Below are positions 1-5,263 of a stretch of 6,407 nt of DNA, in pieces. This DNA comes from Acidobacteriaceae bacterium (GTDB lineage Bacteria > Acidobacteriota > Terriglobia > Terriglobales > Acidobacteriaceae): assembly GCA_030042915.1 (NCBI GenBank), contig JASHYS010000364.1, positions 1-6,407 on the forward strand, given 5' to 3'. Positions within the stretch are counted from its first letter, which is position 1, and every line of letters begins with the position of its first letter. Made by a program: the position numbers and the translations under genes. The notes under the pieces were generated by a model. The model made no database searches. It was not told the origin of the DNA and was given only the letters and a program-made list of their open reading frames with translations.

Positions 1-111
1 CGTGTCGCCCGGCGGCGCAAGCGGAGCCTTCTTCTCCTGCGCGCTCGCCACGCCCGCGCAACACGCCAGCGCCATCAAGCCCACACACGCAGCCCCATCC
101 ATCCAGCGCAT
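1..111 (-). CDS. N-terminal fragment of an exported protein (signal peptide), function unknown
   Basis: Reading leftward from an ATG at 111 gives 37 residues that stay open to the window edge. Residues 1-24 form a classic Sec signal peptide: a short start with Arg2, a hydrophobic core of about residues 7-22, and a V-A-S-A|Q signal peptidase I site at 24/25. A short charged and proline-rich stretch (QEKKAPLAPPGD) follows. The product is therefore predicted to be periplasmic or outer-membrane. Cys17-Cys18 lie within the core, but the preceding residues fit a lipobox poorly. Start choice is uncertain: in-frame ATGs also occur at 135 and 165. A consensus promoter at 173-201 places transcription start near 166, which would make the 165 start almost leaderless. 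The 111 start gives the cleanest signal peptide. The mature protein lies outside the window, so no function can be assigned. Confidence 0.7.
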   Translation of the reverse strand, partial: MRWMDGAACVGLMALACCAGVASAQEKKAPLAPPGDT

Positions 112-172
112 GAAATCCGCTCGCAGCCACAACATGATCGTCGCTATGCAGCTCTTCGTCGACATCCAAACA

Positions 173-201
173 AAAATAGGCGGGCGTCTCCGCACTGTCA
201 A
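173..201 (-). promoter_or_regulatory. Sigma70-type promoter for the leftward exported-protein gene
   Basis: On the minus strand a perfect -35 hexamer TTGACA (196-201) is followed by a 17-bp spacer and TATTTT (173-178, four of six matches to TATAAT). Transcription would start near 166 and leave a leader of about 30-55 nt, depending on which ATG (135 or 111) is used. The site lies in the 210-bp gap between two divergent genes. I see no comparably good plus-strand promoter here; TAGACT at 250-255 could be a weak -10 for the rightward gene but has no matching -35. Confidence 0.5.
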
Positions 202-321
202 GCGACGGCAAACGCCCAAACCCGCCCGCGCCGCACACGCCAATTCCAGTAGACTGCGCGCTCGCCCAATGCAACAATGGAGCCTCAAGACCCCGCGCCG
301 CAGCGCCACTGCGCAACCAAC

Positions 322-1575
322 ATGAGCCTTACCGCAGACCCAACTCGGACCACCGCGCCGAGCCGGTCGACCGCCTCGTCGGCCGCCGCGCCCGCCGACC
401 TTCCACCACCCCAGCGCAACGTCGCCGTCGACGCTTATCGCGGCCTGGTCATGGTGCTCATGATGGCCGAGGTGCTCCAGTTCTACCACGTGTCGCGCTC
501 CTTCCCCGGCAATCCCGTGTGGCATTTTCTAGGCTACGAGCAATCCCACGTCGAGTGGGCGGGCATGAGCCTGCACGACACCATTCAGCCCGGCTTCACC
601 TTTCTCGCCGGCGTTTCCCTGCCCTACTCGCTGGCCAGCCGCCTGCGCAAGGGCGAGCCCTTTCGCCGCATGCTTTTCCACACTCTGTGGCGCAGCCTCG
701 TTCTCATCGCCCTCGGCATCTTTCTTCGTTCCACCGCCGGGCCCATCACTTATTTCACCTTTGAAGACACGCTCACCCAGATCGGCCTCGGCTACACCTT
801 CGCCTTTCTCCTCGCCTTCGTCCGTCCGCGCTGGCAGTGGATCTCGCTCGCCGCCATCCTCTTCTTCTATTGGCTGGCCTGGGCCCTCTACCCCGCGCCG
901 GGACCGAACTTCGACTGGGCAGCCGTGGGCGTGCCGCCCGAGTGGCACCGCCATTTGCTAACCGGCTTCGCCGCCCACTGGAACAAGAACAGCAATCTCG
1001 GCCAGGCCTTCGACCTCTGGTTCCTCAACTTGTTTCCCCGCGTCCATCCCTTCGTCTATAACGCCGGCGGCTATCTCACTCTCAGCTTTATTCCCACGCT
1101 GGGCACCATGATCCTGGGCCTCATCGCCGGCCGTTGGTTTCGTACCGCCGCGCCCTCCATTCCGCTGCGTCGCTTTCTCCTCGCCGCCGCAGCCCTCTGC
1201 GCCGCCGGCCTCCTCTTGCACTTCACCGGCATCTGCCCCATCGTCAAGCGCGTTTGGACGCCCGCTTGGACGCTCTTCTCCGGCGGCGTCTGCTTCCTTT
1301 TTCTCGCCGCATTTTCCTGGCTTGTCGATGTCAAGCACCATCGCAAGCTGGTGTTCCCGCTGGTCGTGGTCGGCATGAACTCCATCGCCGCCTATGTCAT
1401 CGCCGAGCTCTGCAGCGATTTCGTTGAGAGCAGCTTCCGCATCCATCTCGGCATGCGCATGCTCAACCTCTTCGGCTCGGCGGTTGAGCCGGTGGTGCTG
1501 GGCGCTTTCACGCTGCTCGCCTATTGGCTCTTTTTGTATTGGATGTACCGCAGAAAGATCTTCCTTCGCATCTGA
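322..1575 (+). CDS. Polytopic membrane acyltransferase of the HGSNAT/NagX type (DUF5009, COG4299)
   Basis: About 417 residues with around ten hydrophobic segments, so an inner-membrane protein. After a Ser/Thr/Ala/Pro-rich N-terminus (residues 1-31) comes the family opening RNVAVDAYRGLVMVLMM (32-48). The motif SHVEWAGMSLHDTIQPGFTF (75-94) follows and carries His76, Trp79, Gly81, Asp86 and Pro90. It matches the H-x-x-W-x-G-x-x-x-x-D-x-x-x-P pattern around the active-site histidine of heparan-alpha-glucosaminide N-acetyltransferases. The C-terminus (YWMYRRKIFLRI) is also typical of the family. By family, it probably transfers acetyl groups from cytoplasmic acetyl-CoA to an amino sugar across the membrane; the substrate here is unknown. 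An upstream in-frame ATG at 277 would add 15 hydrophilic residues. Neither start has a clear Shine-Dalgarno, and I chose 322 because the conserved core begins later anyway. The gene stands alone. Confidence 0.82.
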   Translation: MSLTADPTRTTAPSRSTASSAAAPADLPPPQRNVAVDAYRGLVMVLMMAEVLQFYHVSRSFPGNPVWHFLGYEQSHVEWAGMSLHDTIQPGFTFLAGVSLPYSLASRLRKGEPFRRMLFHTLWRSLVLIALGIFLRSTAGPITYFTFEDTLTQIGLGYTFAFLLAFVRPRWQWISLAAILFFYWLAWALYPAPGPNFDWAAVGVPPEWHRHLLTGFAAHWNKNSNLGQAFDLWFLNLFPRVHPFVYNAGGYLTLSFIPTLGTMILGLIAGRWFRTAAPSIPLRRFLLAAAALCAAGLLLHFTGICPIVKRVWTPAWTLFSGGVCFLFLAAFSWLVDVKHHRKLVFPLVVVGMNSIAAYVIAELCSDFVESSFRIHLGMRMLNLFGSAVEPVVLGAFTLLAYWLFLYWMYRRKIFLRI

Positions 1576-1592
1576 TCGGCCGCCTCGCGGGT

Positions 1593-1621
1593 GCCCCGTC
1601 CTGGCTTTGCTAGGGCGGGGC
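1593..1621 (+). terminator. Strong GC hairpin downstream of the acyltransferase gene (terminator or dispersed repeat)
   Basis: GCCCCGTCCT (1593-1602) pairs with AGGGCGGGGC (1612-1621), ten pairs including one G-T. Three more pairs (1603-1605 with 1609-1611, one of them G-T) close on a TTT triloop, giving a 13-bp stem. It starts 17 nt past the stop codon, where a terminator is expected, but no T-run follows (AAGACTCCCC). It is therefore not a textbook intrinsic terminator. It could instead be a dispersed palindromic element. Confidence 0.4.
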
Positions 1622-1649
1622 AAGACTCCCCTCGCCACTGAACGCCGAC

Positions 1650-1727
1650 TTGCTCCCTCGCTCCCTTGCTCCCTCCCCGCCTTCCTACTCCCTACCGGCT
1701 ACTGCTATTCCCTGCCTTTTCCCTCCG
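1650..1727 (+). repeat. C/T-rich degenerate octamer repeat with a potential G-quadruplex on the minus strand
   Basis: Three adjacent octamers TTGCTCCC, TCGCTCCC and TTGCTCCC (1650-1673) are followed by looser variants (CTACTCCC, CTATTCCC) up to about 1715, in an almost pure pyrimidine strand. On the minus strand, 1655-1678 reads as four G-tracts (4, 3, 3 and 3 G) separated by loops of 1, 5 and 5 nt, which meets the usual definition of a G-quadruplex motif. Together with the hairpin before it and the -10 box after it, this accounts for most of the 184-bp gap between the acyltransferase and Nudix genes. Confidence 0.55.
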
Positions 1728-1732
1728 CGCCT

Positions 1733-1749
1733 GATAATACAACTGAGGA
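1733..1749 (+). promoter_or_regulatory. Probable -10 box and Shine-Dalgarno for the Nudix gene
   Basis: GATAAT (1733-1738) matches five of six positions of the -10 consensus and is the only AT-rich stretch in the gap. No recognisable -35 lies 16-18 bp upstream, where the C-rich repeat sits. GAGGA (1745-1749) is a good Shine-Dalgarno 10 nt before the ATG at 1760. The predicted transcription start, about 1745, would leave a very short leader, so the promoter call is tentative and the ribosome site is the firmer part. Confidence 0.4.
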
Positions 1750-1759
1750 AAGCACGCCC

Positions 1760-2242
1760 ATGCCCAAGCTAAGCGCCGGACTCCTTCTCTACCGCTATCG
1801 CGAGCGACGCCTCGAAGTGTTTCTGGTCCACCCGGGCGGGCCTTTCTGGAAGAACAAAGATCTGGGCTCGTGGTCGCTGCCCAAGGGCGAGTACGAGAGC
1901 GGCGAGAATCCTCTCCAGGCCGCTCAGCGTGAATTCCGGGAGGAAACCGGTTTCGCCCCACCACCGGCCGCCCATCAAGCCGCGTACATTCCGTTGGGTG
2001 AAATCCGGCAGCCAGGCGGCAAGCTGGTCACGGCCTGGGCAGTGGAGGGTGACTGCGCCGCTGAAGAAATCAGCAGCAACACGTTTGAGCTGGAATGGCC
2101 CCCGAAGTCAGGCCGCATGCAGCAATTCCCCGAGGTCGACCGCGCGGCATGGTTTTCGCTCGCCGACGCCGTGACCAAAATCCTTCCCGGCCAAAGCGCA
2201 TTCCTCGAAATTTTGGCCAGCCATCTGAATCGCAAGAGCTGA
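1760..2242 (+). CDS. Nudix hydrolase, COG4119-type predicted NTP pyrophosphohydrolase
   Basis: The 160-residue cytoplasmic protein carries a complete Nudix box at residues 43-65, matching G-x5-E-x7-R-E-U-x-E-E-x-G-U: Gly43, Glu49, Arg57-Glu58, Glu61-Glu62 and Gly64-Phe65. Glu58, Glu61 and Glu62 are the expected Mg2+-binding residues. The N-terminal strand and the stretch LEVFLVHPGGPFWKNKDLGS (18-37) followed by WSLPKGE are typical of the COG4119 subgroup. Nudix enzymes cleave a nucleoside diphosphate linked to another group; the substrate of this subgroup is not clear to me. The length is normal for a single-domain Nudix protein. The frame stays open upstream to 1394, but the start at 1760 is supported by GAGGA ten bases before it and by homology beginning there. 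The next gene follows in the same direction after 70 bp, so co-transcription is possible. Confidence 0.9.
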   Translation: MPKLSAGLLLYRYRERRLEVFLVHPGGPFWKNKDLGSWSLPKGEYESGENPLQAAQREFREETGFAPPPAAHQAAYIPLGEIRQPGGKLVTAWAVEGDCAAEEISSNTFELEWPPKSGRMQQFPEVDRAAWFSLADAVTKILPGQSAFLEILASHLNRKS

Positions 2243-2312
2243 TCGCGCCCGGCAGCCGGCCGCCCGCAATCGACCGCGCGCTCGAAACAACCAGGTGTCA
2301 TAAACTTCCCAT

Positions 2313-3305
2313 ATGCCGCCCATCGATACAAAGGACGATCTGCGCCGGTTCCTGTTAACGGCTTTGCTGTTCCTCTACCTGGCGGCCAGGATTCTTCAGC
2401 TTTTTGCGGGCAGGGTTCCCAACCTTCTTATCGTCGTCTTCCACGTGGTTCCTCCCGCGCTTTTCGCTTTGCTGCATGGAGCGCGCACCTACGGTTCGCG
2501 TGCAATTCTTGTCCTCGCCTCTCTATGCGTCGGCGTCGAAACCCTGGTTGAGAGCGTGGGTCTCAGAACCGGCTTTCCATTCGGTCATTACTGGTTCACC
2601 GGCCTGATGGGGCCGAAAGTTTTCGATCTGCCGATTCTCATCGCTCTTGCCTATATGGGAATGGGTTATCTGTCATGGGTTCTCGCGGTCGTCATCCTGG
2701 ATTGCCGGAACCAGCCTCTCTCGGGCCGGAAGATCGTTTTGTTGCCCCTGGCTGCAAGCTTCGTCATGACGGCTTGGGACTTTTCCATGGATGCGGTCTG
2801 GGCAGACGTCGATCATGCCTGGGTGTGGTGGGACGGCGGTTCGTACTTTGGAGTGCCGGTCAGCAACTTCTTTGGCTGGTTTCTCACCGTCTACATCTTC
2901 TATCAGCTATTCGCGCTGTATCTCAGTGGCCGGGTGACCATCCCGTCCCCCACAAGTCAATGGCGCCTCGCGATCTTGTTTTATGCCGCATCCGCAGCAG
3001 GCAATCTCCTGGTTGTGGCTCCCTCTTCCATGGGCGCCGTCTTCGTTGACCCAGCAGGCCAGCGCTGGGCCATTTCCGGCATTCTTTGGGCATCGCGCCT
3101 TGTTTCCATTTTTCTCATGATGCCTCTCAGCCTGATTGCCTGGGTCAGAGCGTCTGGACCGGCCGAGTCCTTCGCTGAACCGGCTCCGTTGAGTCTTCCG
3201 GTTGGCGCCTCGTTTCCTTGGTCCCTGTTTCTCAAAAGTCCGTGTGGAACCGGAACGCGGAAACAGCCACCGGGCCGCGCGCCTGGTTGTAGCCCGGATC
3301 GTTGA
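2313..3305 (+). CDS. Carotenoid biosynthesis membrane protein, COG2324/CruF-like hydratase family
   Basis: A 330-residue polytopic membrane protein with about seven hydrophobic segments between residues 12 and 280. Two family signatures are visible: GFPFGHYWFTGLMGP (87-101) followed by LPILIALAYMGMGY (106-119), and TAWDFSMDAVW (153-163) followed by WVWWDGGSYFGVPVSNFFGW (170-189). Acidic residues Asp156, Asp160 and Asp174 lie in these conserved stretches. Characterised relatives (CruF, haloarchaeal bisanhydrobacterioruberin hydratase) add water to the terminal double bond of C40 or C50 carotenoids; whether this protein does so is inference. No other carotenoid gene is in the window. The C-terminus is odd: from about residue 282 it is hydrophilic and proline-rich, and residues from about 307 are encoded antisense to the 3' end of the porin gene. 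There is no obvious Shine-Dalgarno; AGGTG at 2293-2297 is too distant. Confidence 0.8.
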   Translation: MPPIDTKDDLRRFLLTALLFLYLAARILQLFAGRVPNLLIVVFHVVPPALFALLHGARTYGSRAILVLASLCVGVETLVESVGLRTGFPFGHYWFTGLMGPKVFDLPILIALAYMGMGYLSWVLAVVILDCRNQPLSGRKIVLLPLAASFVMTAWDFSMDAVWADVDHAWVWWDGGSYFGVPVSNFFGWFLTVYIFYQLFALYLSGRVTIPSPTSQWRLAILFYAASAAGNLLVVAPSSMGAVFVDPAGQRWAISGILWASRLVSIFLMMPLSLIAWVRASGPAESFAEPAPLSLPVGASFPWSLFLKSPCGTGTRKQPPGRAPGCSPDR

Positions 3306-4659
3306 TGTGCTGCAAGTCGTAGGAAATGAAGAAACCGCGCCAGAGATGCGCCGTGTAGAAGCCTTCGAAGATCTTTTCGGGCGCATAGGTGAGGGCGCCG
3401 TCGCCCAGCAAAAAGCCCAGCCCGCCCAGCGCCAGATACTGTTGATGAGAGGCCACAATGCCGTTGGCCACAAAGGCCGCGCCCGCGCGATCGCTGGCAC
3501 GGCGCCAAGCGTGACCCGTGGCAAAAGCGCCAAGCTCCGCGGTGCGGTCGTCTTCGGTATAGCAAAACGCTTCGTTGTGTCCATCGCTCCAGCCCAGACG
3601 CCCAAAGACGCTTACCTGTGAGCTGAGTTCCTGCTCGAAGTTCAAGCCGAAGCCGTAGCGGTGCCGTCCCTGCTCGCGTGTCGCAATGATCTCCGGGGTC
3701 GGGGTTTTGCCTTGGAGAAACTCCGCAATCGCTTCGCGGTAGTTGCCCATGTCGGCGTGGTTCAGGTAGCTCAGAACCCGCACCACACCCGCTCGATGCG
3801 CAATGCGGCTGCCGCGCGCCTCAAACTCCAGATTCTCCGAACGCGCCCGCGCCACATCGGCATCCAGGTAGATTCCGTTCGCAATCTTCGGCATCAGCGC
3901 CTCGGCAAAGCGCACCGTCCACCAGTGATCGTCGTATTCCACAATCGCGCCGTCGGTGTAGCCGCGGGTGTTGGCCGCATAGTCGTAGGCGCCGTTGTTA
4001 TCCACTGTCCAGTTCAGGAACTGCAGGTGGCTGTCGGAACCGTAGGTATTCGCATCGAAAAAATCGGTCAGGTCGTACTTGCCCAGGCGGAACTCGATGC
4101 GCCGTGCCGGCAGCGACGTGGCCAGGTGCAGTTCGTCGCGGTCGGCGTCCACGTGATCGCCCGACAGCGGAATGATCTGCAGGATCATGAATCGTGCCAG
4201 GTAGGGCGCCTTCGACAGCGGCATGCCTTCCACTAGGCGCACCGAATCCAGGTTGACGTAGCCGGCCAGTCCGTTAGCGTTGCCGTCGCCATTGCCGGTT
4301 GCATCCTCCATGTCCGCGAAGACTTCGGTCGTGTGCGTGAGCTCATAGCCGGTATACAGAGTGAGCACGTGCGTAGTCGCCCACTGCCCCCAGTTTGTGA
4401 AGCTGTTGGGCCCGCTGTATTTTGCCGCGAACGCACCATGCCCCTGCAGGATGATGTTTGCCTGCCCTGAGATCCAGTAGCGGCCCGTCTCGGTGTGCGG
4501 AAAAAGCGTCTCGGGATCGCTCGCGCCCGAAGAGCCCCCATTGCCCGCATTCGAATCGCCCGTCGTTGTCTGCGCCCGAACCAATCCAGCCGTGATCAAC
4601 AGGGCACAAGCTACCCCACTAAGCGCAAGAAGAATCGAATTGGGCCGGCGCATCAGCAT
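3232..4659 (-). CDS. OprB-like carbohydrate porin (outer-membrane beta-barrel)
   Basis: From the ATG at 4659 the product is 475 residues. Residues 1-30 are a Sec signal peptide: Arg4-Arg5, a hydrophobic core, and a V-R-A|Q cleavage site. A Gly/Ser/Asn-rich linker follows, and then alternating polar/hydrophobic strands rich in aromatic residues. The distal part (QYLALGGLGFLLGDGALTY, then a GFYTAHLWRGFFISYDLQHI segment, NDPGYN, and a terminal RFHTDF ending in Phe) resembles the last strands of OprB-family porins, whose final strand ends in an aromatic residue for BAM-dependent insertion. The family usually passes sugars, but substrate cannot be read from sequence. The frame extends to a TTG at 4677, which overlaps a likely -10 box, so ATG 4659 or 4653 is preferred; neither has a Shine-Dalgarno. 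The gene diverges from a metal-sensing repressor, and a shared operator-like site lies between them. Confidence 0.8.
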   Translation of the reverse strand: MLMRRPNSILLALSGVACALLITAGLVRAQTTTGDSNAGNGGSSGASDPETLFPHTETGRYWISGQANIILQGHGAFAAKYSGPNSFTNWGQWATTHVLTLYTGYELTHTTEVFADMEDATGNGDGNANGLAGYVNLDSVRLVEGMPLSKAPYLARFMILQIIPLSGDHVDADRDELHLATSLPARRIEFRLGKYDLTDFFDANTYGSDSHLQFLNWTVDNNGAYDYAANTRGYTDGAIVEYDDHWWTVRFAEALMPKIANGIYLDADVARARSENLEFEARGSRIAHRAGVVRVLSYLNHADMGNYREAIAEFLQGKTPTPEIIATREQGRHRYGFGLNFEQELSSQVSVFGRLGWSDGHNEAFCYTEDDRTAELGAFATGHAWRRASDRAGAAFVANGIVASHQQYLALGGLGFLLGDGALTYAPEKIFEGFYTAHLWRGFFISYDLQHINDPGYNQARGPVAVSAFRFHTDF

Positions 4660-4693
4660 AGAATGAGGAAGAGGCAACTATACCCCAACTCGG

Positions 4694-4721
4694 TTCATAC
4701 CATACCCGGGGTGGGTATTGT
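4694..4721 (+). promoter_or_regulatory. Candidate promoter for the metal-sensing repressor gene
   Basis: On the plus strand TTCATA (4694-4699, four of six to TTGACA) and TATTGT (4716-4721, four of six to TATAAT) are separated by 16 bp. This promoter overlaps the leftward one almost completely and encloses the same inverted repeat, as expected for an autoregulated repressor. The matches are modest. Confidence 0.35.
4702..4718. promoter_or_regulatory. Inverted repeat with central G-tract: candidate CsoR/RcnR-family operator
   Basis: ATACCC (4702-4707) and GGGTAT (4713-4718) form a perfect 6-bp inverted repeat around GGGGT. Operators of the CsoR/RcnR/FrmR family consist of a G/C tract flanked by AT-containing inverted repeats (RcnR: TACT, six G, N, AGTA). 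This site, TAC-CCGGGGTGGG-TA, has that design though not the exact RcnR sequence. It lies 22 bp before the repressor start codon and about 43 bp before the porin start, inside the promoters of both. The operator role is inferred from design and position. Confidence 0.5.
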
Positions 4722-4726
4722 CAAGC

Positions 4727-4731
4727 GAGGG
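4727..4731 (+). promoter_or_regulatory. Shine-Dalgarno GAGGG deciding the repressor start
   Basis: GAGGG lies 9 nt before the ATG at 4741. This start matters because it places the repeat-expanded N-terminus inside the protein. The next in-frame ATG is codon 40, already within the conserved helix, so a shorter ATG-initiated product would be truncated. Confidence 0.6.
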
Positions 4732-4740
4732 ACTCCAGTC

Positions 4741-5067
4741 ATGGCACATCAGAATCGGCAAAAGCGTCAGGATCGGAAAAAGGGTCAGGACAGGGAAAAG
4801 GGTCAGGATCGGGAGAAGGTAAAGCTGCTGCAGCGCGTGCGCAAGGTGCGCGGTCAAATGGACGCGGTGGAGCGCTCGCTCACCGGCGATCAGGACTGCG
4901 GCGACCAGCTTATGCTTCTGGCTGCCGCGCGCGGAGGCATCAACAGCCTCATGGCCGAGGTGTTGGAGACGCATATCCGCTTCCACCTGGTGGACGGCGC
5001 CAAGGAGCAGATCGCCCCCGAGCTGGCCGAGGACCTGATCGACCTGGTGCGCGCGTATCTGAAGTAG
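4741..5067 (+). CDS. CsoR/RcnR/FrmR-family metal-sensing transcriptional repressor with repeat-expanded N-terminus
   Basis: The 108-residue all-helical protein belongs to the DUF156 family. Its members are tetramers that bind G-tract operators and release DNA when they bind Cu(I), Ni(II), Co(II) or formaldehyde. The core LLQRVRKVRGQMDAVERSL (29-47), ARGGINSLMAEVLETHIR (63-80) and terminal DLVRAYLK are characteristic. Candidate ligands are Cys53, His78 and His82, equivalent to RcnR Cys35, His60 and His64 with a constant offset of 18; FrmR lacks the last histidine. RcnR also uses His3 and the N-terminal amine, and a His3 is present here, but 18 extra residues separate it from the core. Those residues come from four copies of a hexapeptide (residues 3-26). 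This ligand set suggests Ni/Co sensing, though metal identity is inference. The family is usually near an efflux gene; here the divergent neighbour is a porin. Confidence 0.88.
   Translation: MAHQNRQKRQDRKKGQDREKGQDREKVKLLQRVRKVRGQMDAVERSLTGDQDCGDQLMLLAAARGGINSLMAEVLETHIRFHLVDGAKEQIAPELAEDLIDLVRAYLK
4747..4818 (+). repeat. Four 18-bp tandem repeats coding the repressor's N-terminal hexapeptide repeat
   Basis: Four in-frame 18-bp units encode HQNRQK, RQDRKK, GQDREK and GQDREK (residues 3-26). The last two differ at only three bases (GAC AGG GAA versus GAT CGG GAG). Removing exactly 18 residues restores MAHQN-REKVKLLQRV, which lines up with the RcnR start MSHTI-RDKQKL. The array is therefore best read as a recent tandem expansion of the native N-terminus. 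Confidence 0.85.
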
Positions 5068-5263
5068 ATGCATCGCTCGTTGCGCTCGGCCGCAGGCCAA
5101 CTCGCCGCATATGCTCGGCGAGTGGCTCTTGCCCATCGTAACGGCCGATGCGGCCGCGCATTGTGAACGCTGGTTGAATGCTCGCGGCAGCCGCAGCAGA
5201 AAGGCCGCCGGATAAGAGCTGGAGACTACTGGCGACCGGCCCCTGGATACACGTTGCCGGCTA
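5068..5263. other. Structured convergent intergenic spacer, no convincing gene
   Basis: This 196-bp gap separates the stop codons of two convergent genes. It holds a perfect 8-bp hairpin (5100-5123), a 5-bp hairpin CATCG/CGATG (5134-5138 with 5146-5150), and an imperfect inverted repeat whose outer arms TGCGGC and GCCGCA span 5149-5195. A 32-codon ORF starts at 5068 directly after the repressor stop, but it has no ribosome site and no recognisable features. From 5196 to 5263 I see nothing identifiable. Confidence 0.5.
5100..5123. terminator. Perfect 8-bp hairpin between convergent genes, possible bidirectional terminator
   Basis: ACTCGCCG (5100-5107) pairs with CGGCGAGT (5116-5123) around an 8-nt loop, 32 bp after the repressor stop codon. 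Neither side has a T-run (GGCTCTTGCC follows on the plus strand), so termination is plausible from position but not proven by sequence. Confidence 0.35.

Larger units (their letters stand above)
4677..4724 (-). promoter_or_regulatory. Candidate promoter(s) for the porin gene
   Basis: On the minus strand a perfect TTGACA (4719-4724) is followed by TATGAA (4694-4699) at a long 19-bp spacing. The entire spacer is filled by the inverted repeat described separately. Nearer the gene, TATAGT (4677-4682) is a five-of-six -10 match that would start transcription near 4670, just upstream of the ATGs at 4659 and 4653, but its -35 region is poor. Either promoter would be occluded or reshaped by a protein bound at 4702-4718. 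Confidence 0.4.

Noticed and set aside
2..325. Plus-strand 107-codon ORF across the left divergent region
   Set aside because: It lies antisense to the signal-peptide gene and over its promoter, has no Shine-Dalgarno, and has a low-complexity basic composition typical of a shadow frame.
529..1638. Long minus-strand ORFs opposite the acyltransferase gene
   Set aside because: They are antisense to a gene with recognisable family motifs, and their products are Gly/Glu/Arg-rich shadow sequences with no domain.
1394..1759. Upstream extension of the Nudix frame into the acyltransferase gene
   Set aside because: The frame is open only by chance. The Shine-Dalgarno and family homology begin at 1760, and the extension is antisense-like low-complexity Ser/Arg sequence.
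2907..3605. Minus-strand 232-codon ORF spanning the carotenoid and porin 3' ends
   Set aside because: It overlaps two real genes in other frames and shows no motif; a shadow.
3661..4236. Plus-strand 191-codon ORF inside the porin gene
   Set aside because: It is antisense to the porin coding strand, its Val/Arg/Gln-rich composition is typical of a shadow, and it has no ribosome site.
4660..4677. TTG start for the porin at 4677
   Set aside because: It overlaps the TATAGT -10 candidate and adds nothing to the signal peptide, whereas ATGs at 4659 and 4653 give a normal one.
4747..4818. Short tandem repeat considered as a CRISPR-like array
   Set aside because: The units are contiguous 18-mers with no spacers and lie in frame within a protein gene.
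5068..5166. 32-codon ORF beginning directly after the repressor stop
   Set aside because: No Shine-Dalgarno, it runs through two hairpins, has no recognisable features, and is readily explained by chance in high-GC DNA.
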